DNA of 64,000 nucleotides, from NCBI GenBank assembly GCA_030704615.1, contig CM060731.1:26786001-26850000 (forward strand). The letters are read 5' to 3'. This stretch comes from Takakia lepidozioides (Eukaryota > Streptophyta > Takakiopsida > Takakiales > Takakiaceae). The notes beneath the pieces are model-generated. The model was not told the origin of the DNA and searched no databases. It saw only the letters and a list, made by a program, of their open reading frames with translations. Made by a program: the position numbers and the translations under genes. Of this stretch, positions 37,201-46,870 are shown piece after piece (within the stretch, counting starts at the first letter, position 1; the number at the start of each line of letters is the position of its first letter).

Positions 37201-38965
37201 GACTTAGGCATTTTCGGCCCGGACCTGGGAAAATGGCACCGAATTTCCAGTTCAGGGCACCCAAAATGGCTAAGTCCCTAGGGTGGCTGGCACCGAAAAC
37301 CGAAATTCGGCGCCATTTTTCCAATTCCAGGCCAGTCAGTTCAGGGACTTAGGCATTTTCGGCCCGGACCTGGGAAAATGGCAATTTCCAGTTCAGGGCA
37401 CCCAAAATGGCTAAGTCCCTAGGGTGGCTGGCACCGAAAACCGAAATTCGGCGCCATTTTTCCAATTCCAGGGCCAGTCAGTTCAGGGACTTAGGCATTT
37501 TCGGCCCGGACCTAGGAAAATGGCGCCGAATTTCCAGTTCAGGGCACCCAAAATGGCTAAGTCCCTAGGGTGGCTGGCACCGAAAACCGAAATTCGGCGC
37601 CATTTTTTCAATTCCAGGGCCAGTCAGTTCAGGGACTTAGGCATTTTCGGCCCGGACCTGGGAAATGGCGCCGAATTTCCAGTTCAGGGCTCCCAAAATG
37701 GCTAAGTCCCTAGGGTGGCTGGCACCGAAAACCGAAATTCGGCGCCATTTTTCCAATTCCAGTGCCAGTCAGTTCAGGGACTTAGGCATTTTCGGCCCGG
37801 ACCTGGGAAAATGGCGACGAATTTCCAGTTCAGGGCACCCAAAATGGCTAAGTCCCTAGGTGGCTGGCACCGAAAACCGAAATTCGGCGCCATTTTTCCA
37901 ATTCCAAGGCCAGTCAGTTCAGGGACTTAGGCATTTTCGGCCCGGACCTGGGAAAATGGCGACGAATTTCCAGTTCTGGGCTCCCAAAATGGCTAAGTCC
38001 CTAGGGTGGCTGGCACCGAAAACCGAAATTCGGCGCCATTTTTCCAATTCCAAGGCCAGTCAGTTCAGGGACTTAGGCATTTTCGGCCCGGACCTGGGAA
38101 AATAGCACCGAATTTCCAGTTCAGGGCTCCCAAAATGGCTAAGTCCCTAGGGTGGCTGGCACCGAAAACCGAAATTCGGCGCCATTTTTCCAATTCCAGG
38201 GCCAGTCAGTTCAGGGACTTAGGCATTTTCGGCCCGGACCTGGGAAAATGGCGACGAAATTTCCAGTTCAGGGCTCCCAAAATGGCTAAGTCCCTAGGGT
38301 GGCTGGCACCGAAAACCGAAATTCGGCGCCATTTTTCCAATTCCAGGGCCAGTCAGTTCAGGGACTTAGGCATTTTCGGCCCGGACCTGGGAAAATGGCG
38401 CCGAATTTCCAGTTCAGGGCACCCAAAATGGCTAAGTCCCTAGGGTGGCTGGCACCCGAAATTCGGCGCCATTTTCCAATTCCAAGGCCAGTCAGTTCAG
38501 GGACTTAGGCATTTTCGGCCCGGACCGGGGAAAATGGCACCGAATTTCCAGTTCAGGGCTCCCAAAATGGCTAAGTCCCTAGGGTGGCTGGCACCGAAAA
38601 CCGAAATTGGGCGCCATTTTTCCAATTCCAGGGCCAGTCAGTTCAGGGACTTAGGCATTTTCGGCCCGGACCTGGGAAAATGGCGACGAATTTCCAGTTC
38701 TGGGCTCCCAAAATGGCTAAGTCCCTAGGGTGGCTGGCACCGAAAACCGAAATTCGGCGCCATTTTTTCCAATTCCAGGGCCAGTCAGTTCAGGGACTTA
38801 GGCATTTTCGGCCCGGACCTGGGAAAATGGCGCCGAATTTCCAGTTCAGGGCTCCCAAAATGGTTGTCCCTAGCGTGGCTAGCACCGAAAACCGAAATTC
38901 GGCGCCATTTTTCCAGTTCTAGGCCCAATCAGTTCCGCCCCAACCCGGGAAAATGGTGCCGAAAT
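25290..38965. repeat. Giant intronic minisatellite: about 94 units of about 145 bp
   Basis: Unit landmarks in order: GGTGGCTGGCACCGAAAACC, AAATTCGGCGCCATTTTTCC, AGGCCAGTCAGTTCAGGGAC, TTAGGCATTTTCGGCCCGGA, CCTGGGAAAATGGCGCCGAA, TTTCCAGTTCAGGGC, CCAAAATGGCTAAGTCCCTA. Each unit contains two inverted pairs, so each can form a hairpin with arms of about 20 bp. The first GGCGCC is nearly invariant, while the second varies (GGCGCC, GGCACC, GGCGAC, GGAGCC). Single-base deletions are common in the 25.3-30 kb half, and the units are cleaner after about 31 kb. Local duplications of about five units occur (for example 30.3 and 31.05 kb share GTCCGTAGGG). It lies wholly inside one intron. Confidence 0.97.
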
Positions 38966-41477
38966 TCCAGTTCAAGGACCTCATTCTGTGTTTTTCATGA
39001 ATGAAGGTACTGAAAGTTCTCCCTTTTGGAGAAAGGTCATCTGTCTTTCGAGCCACCATTCTTCCTGGCATGGAGGAACCCTGGGGCTGACTCCATGTAC
39101 ACTGACGTTATTGTGAAGGAGTGGCATCTGGAACATTTGCGTGATTGCCCTTGGTATGTGGACCTTCCGCCCAGCTCACTCGACCCATCCGAGTTTCAAT
39201 TGAAGCTGGATGCTGAGGCCTGATGAAACCGGGCTCCGCTGCCTCCGCTGGGTCCAAAAGAGGCAAAAGCACTTGCGAACTCTAGGAAAGCGGCAGAGCT
39301 TGCTCAGGCAGGAATTCAGGAGAAATTGAATGAGAAGAATAAAGGCCAAAGGAAAAGGACAAGGAAACAGGTGAGTACAGTAACACCCAAAAAACAGAAA
39401 ACCATCGGGGCATCGGAGGAGGCGCAGGAGGGGACCCAAGGGAGTGACTCGGACGACGACTTTGTTCAAGATCCTGCAACTGCTGCTGCTGCTACCAAGT
39501 CATCGGTCGTCCGGGTTCCCAAGTCAGTTCGGAGTGGGACTGGCTCTACCAAGAAGTTGGCATTTGAGGGCGAGCCTACACGGCGGTATTCGGCGGTGAC
39601 GTTTACGCACAGGCCAAAGCTAGAACCTCCAACCATCATCCAATGCATCAATGAGAGCTTCCTTGACGCTCTCGCTGCCAGGGCGAAGAAGGTGGCACAC
39701 AGCAAGTCTCTGGCGGAGCAGAAGGGGAAAGCCAAGAAGAGGGCTGCCGGTACAGAGCCTAAAGACACCCCTGGTTTTGAAGCCATGATGGAATTCTTCA
39801 CAGCTGTGAGCACGGATTGCAAGAGCAGAGCACTCGGGGGGGGGGGAGGTTGAGGTGGAGAGAGCTTGCGATATGATTCTCCTTGACATTCCAGATGAGG
39901 AGCTGCTGGAGGGCCTGGATGGTGTGCCCAACTGGAACAGGTTTACTGAGGACCGAGAAGTGTTACCCTGGTCCTCCTCAGAAAATGGTTCTGCATCAAT
40001 ACACAGGGGTTGCGAACAGAGGGCCAAAGTGTAAGTTATCAATCTATTGCATTCACCTCATATTGTGGTGTATCTAAACTAGATCCCGGAGTTGAAACCT
40101 CTTTTGTTGGATGTGTAGACATTGGTGTTTGAGGCATATTGCTTTGTGAAGAGAGGGTCTACGTTCAAATCCGCAACGACGGTCGTCTTGTTGATGCCGA
40201 TGTGGACCCTGTTACCTACAATGTCCTCTACAACTATGTGCCTCACTCCAGTATGTCGAAGGACACAAAGACAGGCAAACCGTGGCGGTACAGCCGGACC
40301 CGGAGCCCTGCTTTCATCCAAACCCTCATGGAGACGTGCTCGGATGTCCAAGGGCGGATTCTTGACCTCACATGTGGCACGGGTAAGCCTTCACGTGCTC
40401 AGTTTGTCCCCTGGCCCGATTGCAATTGCATGCCGCAAGCTATTAACCGCCCGCTTTGTTCCTCAGGTGCTTCAATGTGGGCAGGGACGTTGTCCAACAG
40501 GCATGTGTTCGCCTTCGAGCCAGATACTGCCCTCCACAACTCGGAACTTGCAGCGGCTGAACGTCTGCCCAAAGAGGAAGAGGCACCCTTGGAGGATGAG
40601 GAAAAATCCGAGAAGGAGCAGGGGGAGGAACAAGTTGGGATCGAGGCCGAGGAGCCCCGGTTTACGAGTGAGTGGTCGCATTGTAAGTTGCCTCCAAATT
40701 TCGTGAGGCACCTCCCTTTGCTCTCTTATTTCATTGAAAACCCTTTCTGCTTCTGCTGGTATTGACATTCTTGAAGTGGATTTGTTCATACTGTAGGATG
40801 CCAAGTACTGCAGGAAGGACGTCTACACCGGAGTTTGGCTCCCCTTCCTTGATATTCACTTAACCTCCTCAGTTTCGGAAAGTGGTACATGGATGTGTAT
40901 GCTCATTGTAGTAGGAGGAACGTGCCTTTTTTTGCCAGGGGGGATTTCATGCCTAGTCTAGAAAGGGACTACATCCTTCCTACTTATGCTGCCCGGCTTG
41001 CTTCGGTGTCCATTAGGAGGTCTTCCGAACCTAGTCGTGTACAGCAGATTTTAGACGAGGCAAGCCTCAAGAAAATAAAGATGAGGGAGGAGGCAGCAGA
41101 TATTAGAGCCCGTCGGGCTTGTAGATTTGTCTTGGATTCTGCTGAGGAAAGTGGGGGAGAAGAGGCAGAAGATTCCCAGGAGGTGAGGTGGACAGTCCCC
41201 CAAGGAGAGGACGGAATTTTTGAGAGGCATAGTGCAACCGATGCATCACAGAGCTCGGAGGATGGGGGGGATGAGGGGGATGAGGAAGAAGGAGGGCCAA
41301 GTTCCTCGGAAGGTGTAGGAGAGTAGTTCCCATTCCTGCTATGTCAGTTAGGACACACTTGTATAGACGTGGCTTGCCACAAAATTTGCAATAAAATGTT
41401 GCATTTCATTGCTATGACGAGTCCACATGACCCTATTTCCGTGCATCCTAACCCTATTTCCGTGGACACACAATGGC

Positions 41478-41536
41478 CCGCTCATGTTTTTTTTTTTTCC
41501 GCTCATGCTCATGCCGCTCATGAAATAGCAGCCCCC
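41478..41536 (-). repeat. Terminal inverted repeat, G-rich end, right MULE
   Basis: On the minus strand it reads GGGGGCTGCTATTTCATGAG then CGGCATGAGCATGAGCGG and an A tract, identical in layout to 1,051-1,110. Confidence 0.85.
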
Positions 41537-41545
41537 CCTCCTATC
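41537..41545. repeat. Target site duplication of the right MULE, right copy
   Basis: CCTCCTATC, identical to 15,765-15,773. The exact left edge is uncertain by one or two bases because it abuts a C run. Confidence 0.85.
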
Positions 41546-43200
41546 GTTCATGATCTGAGTTCATAAATCCTCATCCACGCCGCAGCGGAAGAGAAAACAT
41601 GGATGGGGATTGAATCCTTCTTGTTCATGATTCACACAATCTTTATACAATTGCAGCACCAATGGTGCTGCTGATGTTTTCATTGATACAACCAGCCCTA
41701 TGACGGAGCTAAATGCGACCCATGTGGGCATCACCCTTGAGCAACACACGTCGAAACCCCTTTTGTAATGAGATCACTGATAAGAGAAAGGCAACTCAGA
41801 TCTGCCATGAATTACAGGCCTAGTGATTCTCTGCAGATGTCATGGTTTTTCCTCTATCTCCCAGTTGACCATCCCTCGTTACCCCTTTTACTGAGCAGCT
41901 CTCTCCCTTCCCAAACCTTTTCTCTCTCCTTCCTGTTGTAAAATTCCCTGGCTCATTTTCTTCCAACCAGCAGCCTATCTACATGCAATGCAAATCACCC
42001 AAAACAGACCCTTCACACTGTTTGCCTCCAGGGACAACCCAGTTTGTCAGTCAGTTCCCAACCCTTCTACAGATCTGCATCTAAACACCCCAACAGCTCA
42101 CTTTTGCCCTTTCAGATTTGAACCACAAAGTTCAAATGCTGAGTCCACTCTGAACCAGTTCTAAACTCCACATCAGTGTCAGTTTGCAGCCCCATCCACC
42201 TCTTCCTCTTTCTGATTTCAAAGAGGTTACAACTAACCCTCACTAGTGCTCACATCAACTACACTGGATTGCATTACATCTAATCATCAAAATCCCAGAG
42301 CCGCATTGTATGCAGATTCATGATACTGAAGCCAAAGGAACAAAAACAAAACAAACAACAAGCATTCTGTCACTGTGGGTGAACTACATCTGCCCTCAAT
42401 CAACACTCCTACAGACATGTGCATCAGATCCATTCATCTCCACCCCATCCTGGTTTGAAGTCCAGAGTCCCCATTCCATTTCTCAAAGTCTTTTTCCCGT
42501 CCTCATCACGCTCTCAGTTTGAGAGTCTCTACCAAAATTTTACAACAACGATTCCTAAGTGCCAAAAAGAAGAAGCCTCGTGTCTACGAACTTATCTGTC
42601 TTATACTCCAGGTGAAGCGGTGGCACTCTAAACACTGCCTTGGTGGATATGTATGTGAAGGCAACCCTGGATCAAGTGGATGTCACTTTGGGTGACATGG
42701 TAGCTGGCACCACCATTCCCAAGAACTACAAGTTCTTGAATTCATTCTCGAAATGATTTCTTTTGTTCTCTTGACATGTCCACGATAGTGCTTTACCTAG
42801 CTGCACATCAGATTTTCCTTCCTCAATGACTTCACTTGGGCAGTGATCTATGCATATGGCAACATGGCCCTCATGTTCGTCATCTGTAGAATGTGGCCAA
42901 AACTTGTTTTAAAAACACTCTTGATATAAACCAGTTTTGAGCCATCCAAATGCTTTTGGTTCCTGCCATGTATTTGTATTCTATGTTTTGCTGTATTTAT
43001 AATATATTTTCAATGCAGTGCAGCGAATCAATAAATTTAAATACAAAACCCACTAATTCATATTTATATAGATATAAAATGAAAAGTAAATGAAAATAAA
43101 TAAATAAAAACAAAATAACAGTAATAAACAAAAACAATAAAACCAAACATTAAACAAAAAGCCTCCCCAATTCATATATATATTATATTATATTTATATA
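41546..43200. other. Non-coding host DNA, no gene seen
   Basis: Pyrimidine-rich stretches at 41,880-41,960 and 42,460-42,530 and short frames only. A fragment near 42,635-42,750 reads weakly like protein (VDMYVKATLDQVDVTLGDMV) but I cannot name it. From 42,960 it becomes AT-rich. Confidence 0.5.
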
Positions 43201-43214
43201 TTTATATACTAGGT

Positions 43215-43375
43215 ACACGTCATGCATCCACGTCATACTGCAGTAGAACTATTTTAGTACACGTCATGCATCCATGTCATAATGCAGTTAAAACACCTTA
43301 CTATACATCATAGCCACGTCATAGCCACGTCTCATCCACGTCATACTGTGGTACAATCACTTTACTACACGTCAC
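43215..43375. promoter_or_regulatory. Cluster of six ACGTCA (TGACGT) motifs in an imperfect tandem repeat
   Basis: ACGTCA starts at 43,217, 43,230, 43,261, 43,316, 43,338 and 43,369 within roughly 45-60 bp units that also share CATGCATCCA(C/T)GTCATA(C/A)TGCAGT. TGACGT is the core bound by plant TGA-type bZIP factors. Whether it acts as an enhancer here is unknown; it may only be a decayed minisatellite. Confidence 0.4.
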
Positions 43376-43491
43376 CCCCTAGGTTTTACTGTCACATTTC
43401 ACTGTCAGAACCTGGCATCTGGATTCGACTGCTTGACTGAAACGACTTGACCTTTGTCACGCATGTTTGACTATGGAGGCTGGGAGTAAAA

Positions 43492-43734
43492 ATGTCGCAA
43501 CGACTAAAAAATGAGTCAAATACAGAGTCGAAAAACCCAGCTTGTATTGTAGTGGATCCTATGCCTGAGAGGTTACCTCGTTATCAACAACAGGAGGGTC
43601 AGACATTTCCATTTGGTGCTCAATCGCCTCCATCAGCCAGTGACAGGGCTCGAGCTTGCACACAGAGCCCTTCAAGAGACTCTCACCGACAAAAGGGTGT
43701 GCGCTCACAAAGGGTAGCTGTTCCTAAACAGTAA
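43492..43734 (+). pseudogene. C-terminal tail of an LTR-retrotransposon polyprotein
   Basis: Reads MSQRLKNESNTESKNPA through a Pro/Ser/Arg-rich low-complexity tail to a stop, with nothing recognisable upstream. It is assigned to a retrotransposon only because a polypurine tract and an LTR start lie directly downstream. No catalytic domain is visible. Confidence 0.4.
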
Positions 43735-43754
43735 ACCGTGAGAAGACGGCTTTT

Positions 43755-43772
43755 TGAGGGGAGGAGGGGTAA
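43755..43772 (+). other. Polypurine tract of an LTR retrotransposon
   Basis: GAGGGGAGGAGGGGTAA ends immediately before TGTTAGAGGG, the first bases of the LTR, as expected for the plus-strand primer site. Confidence 0.6.
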
Positions 43773-43894
43773 TGTTAGAGGGCTGTCTGGGACTTAGACA
43801 CTTTTATGGGTTTTGTGGGGTTAATTTTTGCGCAGACTTACGGATGGTAGACTTAGACCAACAGAGGCCTTAGGGGTGACAAGCGCAGACTTTA

Positions 43895-43897
<3 letters not shown>

Positions 43898-43926
<29 letters not shown>
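43898..43926 (+). repeat. Run of 29 G
   Basis: Homopolymer inside the LTR. It could fold into G-quadruplex structures and its true length may be uncertain in the assembly. Confidence 0.9.
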
Positions 43927-43929
43927 TAG

Positions 43930-44122
43930 ACAGGCTTACACAGGCAGTCACAGCCCGACACAGCCTCACACAGCCAGTCACAGCCCGTCATAGTCTATCA
44001 CAGCTCGACACAGCTTCACACAGTTTCACACAGCCAATCGCAGCCCGTCACAGTCTATCACAGCCAGTCACAGCTTGGCACAGTCACAGCCTGACACAGT
44101 TTGACACAGCCGTCACAGCGTA
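43930..44122 (+). repeat. Degenerate 10 bp tandem repeat, CACAGCCNGT type
   Basis: About 19 units such as CACAGCCCGT, CACAGTCTAT, CACAGCTCGA and CACAGTTTGA in a row inside the LTR. Confidence 0.85.
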
Positions 44123-44587
44123 CATAGGGAACGTTTATCATTGGCAGGGAACGACATCTGCAGGGGGGACGTGTTACTTCTTGGGGTGACAGTTAGTTAG
44201 TTAGGTGGTTAGAACAGCTTGCATGTAGATGAGGCAGAGCAGTAACGTGGGAGAGATCACTTCTTGGAGAGCGACTTGGTCAGGGGAAGAGGAGATGAAT
44301 CGGAGAGCAGAAACGGAACCAGGGATGGAGGAAACGGCGATGATGAGAAGATGACTTGATCGATGCTTAATTCATGCAAGCTGCAGAATCATACAGTAGA
44401 GCAGATTAGGGACACCATGGCATTGGCCTAATACCTGATAAATCTTAATCTGATACTTATTCGATACAATCACATTGTGTAGAGAGACATGAGTGAAGTT
44501 GTGGCATGAATGGATGAGTGAATGGAACCTGGTAGTTATTGAAGCAATCTGATGCTTCAGTATACACAGTAAGGTAATTTGCTAACA

Positions 44588-46255
44588 TGAAGGCAAGAAG
44601 AAATACAAATAGGAAGCACAACCATGATTCACTAGCTGTAGGTCATGACTGATTATTCTGAGCGGGTTGAGTGCTTAGAGATATCCAGCTCTTCTATCTT
44701 GGAGTTTCCACCTCGGATAGCAAAGGGATGGGTGAGTAAAAGCCGCTCGACATCCCTCTCCTCGAGGCTGGTCCTGACCAAATGATTTGAATGCGACGAA
44801 GAACCTCATATATATTTTTTGTTCCCTTTCTCCTCATCATAAGAACCAAGCTCCATAACTGTGTTTGGAGAAGCCATATGAGCTCCATCAGTAACATTAC
44901 TTGAATATAGTTGCACTACATGGACCCCAATTTTGGTATGTACTAACCAGTTCTTCCTCTTGAGAATCCAAAACATCTTATGAAAGCTGGGGTTAGAGGA
45001 CATGTAAATAAGACATATATGGATTTGAAATACAAAACCAACGTTGATACTTCAGCAATGTCAAGCGATAGGTATGAATCATACAGACATCGTGTTTCTA
45101 TTTAATTGTTGTTTACATTGCAATAGTCTTATTTTTATATAATGTCAAAGTTTTAATCTTATTACTTTATGAATTGTAGATGATTCGAGAGGTTTGCAAG
45201 AAGGGCAAATGACAAATTTCATAGATGTCGATTGGCGAGAGAAGGGGTGGGGGATGAGTGATTACTCCATTCATACAACTTGGACCCAAATGGAGTTCTC
45301 CAAGTGGTGGACCAAGACCTATTATTATTCCGTGTGGCAAGTGAGACTCGAGAGCTCGTCAAACCATTGGTAGAATGTCTCTTTGATAAATAACTTTTGC
45401 GATTGTCCTTCTATTTCAAGTTCATGCAAATATATCATTGGGGTGGAATTGATAGTGAAGAGATACTTCTCGACTTCTTCTATGTAAATATTTTCAACTA
45501 CAATGATGAATAATAACGATAACTCGGTGAATGAGGTCACAACATATGTGGACACAAACATGTCTAATGAGAATGAAGACATTCATAATGTTCCCACAAC
45601 AAACGAGAGTGACATTGCACGAACAAAATTTTTTGAGCTCGTGGGTGATTTGGAGTTGGAGCTTGTCAAAATGTGGAGCCATGTGAAAGATTATTTCTTC
45701 GGAAGAGTTGAAATGCAAGTTGAAAGTGATCAAAGAGTGTTTGACATTTATCACCGAACCATTTACTTTCACATGGTCTTCCGCGAGTTCTCTTCCTTCC
45801 AAAGGTTCTATACATGATATACAAGAGAATGTGAGGAGGACTAGAATGGGGCATGGTAATACCAAAAAGTGCATTGTTATTGAAGATGGTGATGGACATG
45901 AAGCTCAGCCGTAAGCTAAACGCTCATCACATGTAATGGTCTTACGGTCAAAACAAAAGAGAGTGGTTTTTCTAAAAGTACCTAAAGCGAAATGTGATGT
46001 GTGTTTTACAAGTACACGTGTTGAAAAAGATGATATCACCATGTCATGTTGGAATTGTGACCATACTTTGCCGGTGAAATATGAATTGTTGACCGAATTC
46101 ACTTTTGTTTTGTTTTCGAATAATCTCTAACTTAGTTATGAGGATACATTGTGTTTTATAAGGAAACATTGTGTAATATAAGTATTCTTGCACATTGTTA
46201 CAACAATGTATATCCAACATAAGCTATACGCTTACACAAATATGTATCCATTACG
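44588..46255. other. AT-rich region with no gene I can support
   Basis: Several frames of 60-126 residues occur on both strands (44,694-45,003 minus; 45,503-45,914 plus; 45,936-46,130 plus). The last has a CxxC...CxxC pattern (CDVCFTSTRVEKDD then CWNC) that might be a zinc ribbon remnant. None matches a family I can name. Confidence 0.4.
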
Positions 46256-46259
46256 AACT

Positions 46260-46870
46260 TATAGATGTACACTTAACATCCACTAAACTATGTCATATAC
46301 TTTTATGATATATGTATGGAATATTGACATCCAATGTAACATTAACCCCACTTAGATGACAATCCTAAAGCAATTGTTGCCTACTTCCACATATGTGTGG
46401 CTGAATGTGTGCAAATGTGTTGTACACTTTTTGACATTATGTATGAAATATCAACACTTAAAATGACATTCTATAAGGTAATTTTTGCACATTGTCTTAA
46501 ATGTATATGGCTCAATGCTTGACAATGTATTATATACTTTGTATCAAATATCATCATGCAATACAACATTAGCCCACTTAAATGACACTCCCCAATCATA
46601 TTTTGCATATATTTGCATATGTGTATGGATTAATGTTTGAGATATATGAAATACGGGGATCTCCCATAGTACTAGTCCACTTAAAATGACGCTTCTAAAC
46701 CCACTATTCACATATATGCATAGCTTAATATACCAAAATATATCATTGATTTTTATAAGTACATGAGCTGAAATTTGGATATCCACAAATACTAATCTAC
46801 TTAATCGACATTCTTAGACATATTATTTGTACATTATGCATATGAATATTTGTCAATGGAGTTATGATGA
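46260..46870. repeat. Ancient degenerate tandem repeat, about 110 bp unit, about five copies
   Basis: The landmark CCACTTAAATGACA recurs in diverged form near 46,348, 46,456, 46,570, 46,677 and 46,797, with GTGTATGGCTTAATG-like and ATATC(A/C)A(C/T) segments between in the same order. Confidence 0.6.

Larger units (their letters stand above)
22683..41326 (+). pseudogene. ParB-like / amino-methyltransferase-like gene of the MULE, right copy, with a 13.8 kb intron
   Basis: Same gene as 6,713-1,261 minus. N-terminal part 22,683-24,089 includes a disordered Lys-rich segment, an acidic segment and the ParB-like domain (VVRPALPGDIDKLKFSF near 23,690; VWDGNHRLLAW near 23,925-23,960). Exons: 24,206-24,395; 24,498 to about 24,680; about 24,787-24,909; 25,002-25,213; 39,007-40,030; 40,119-40,382; 40,467-40,667; 40,797-41,326. 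Phases agree with the left copy. The intron 25,214-39,006 holds the giant array. Lesions: an 8-base frameshift near 22,850, TAG at 24,276-24,278 (CAG in the left copy), an 83-base deletion near 24,656, TGA at the start of exon 39,007, and a deletion of about 110 bases inside the methyltransferase core near 39,953. The acidic Ser/Glu C-terminus is complete. Confidence 0.75.
15774..41536 (+). mobile_element. Right copy of the MULE-like DNA transposon, expanded to 25.8 kb
   Basis: Begins GAGGTTAGCTATTTCATCAG and ends CATGAAATAGCAGCCCCC, flanked by CCTCCTATC. It is the same element as 1,051-12,912 in opposite orientation: transposase on the minus strand (20,093-16,552), palindrome region (20,330-21,800), ParB/methyltransferase-like gene on the plus strand (22,683-41,326). 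Nearly all of the 13.9 kb length difference is the intronic array at 25,290-38,965. Other differences are a stretch of about 257 bp at 22,272-22,530 absent from the left copy, and sequence deleted from the left transposase but kept here. Confidence 0.9.
43773..44587 (+). mobile_element. 3' LTR of a retrotransposon (about 815 bp)
   Basis: Starts TGTTAG after the polypurine tract and ends CTAACA, a 6 bp perfect inverted pair with TG...CA ends. It contains a 29-G run at 43,898-43,926, and a region of 10 bp repeats at about 43,930-44,120. The 5' LTR is not in the window, so the family is unknown. Confidence 0.6.

Noticed and set aside
25290-38965. Dozens of plus-strand reading frames of 60-200 residues beginning MAGTENRNSAPFF or MAPNFQFRAPKM
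   Set aside because: They follow the repeat unit and its indels; the unit of about 145 bp is not a multiple of three and the region is intronic. Not genes.
25290-38965. CRISPR-like alternation of repeat and spacer
   Set aside because: Spacers are not unique, the unit is far too long, and the sequence is eukaryotic and intronic.
44694-45003. Minus-strand frames that might be one gene
   Set aside because: Two overlapping frames without a recognisable domain; could be chance.
45503-45817. Possible CACTA (Tnp2-like) transposase piece (RTKFFELVGDLELEL)
   Set aside because: Only a short, weak resemblance; no second motif in the neighbourhood.
45936-46130. Zinc-ribbon-like small protein with two CxxC pairs
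   Set aside because: Isolated, AT-rich surroundings, no start context or homologous family I can name.
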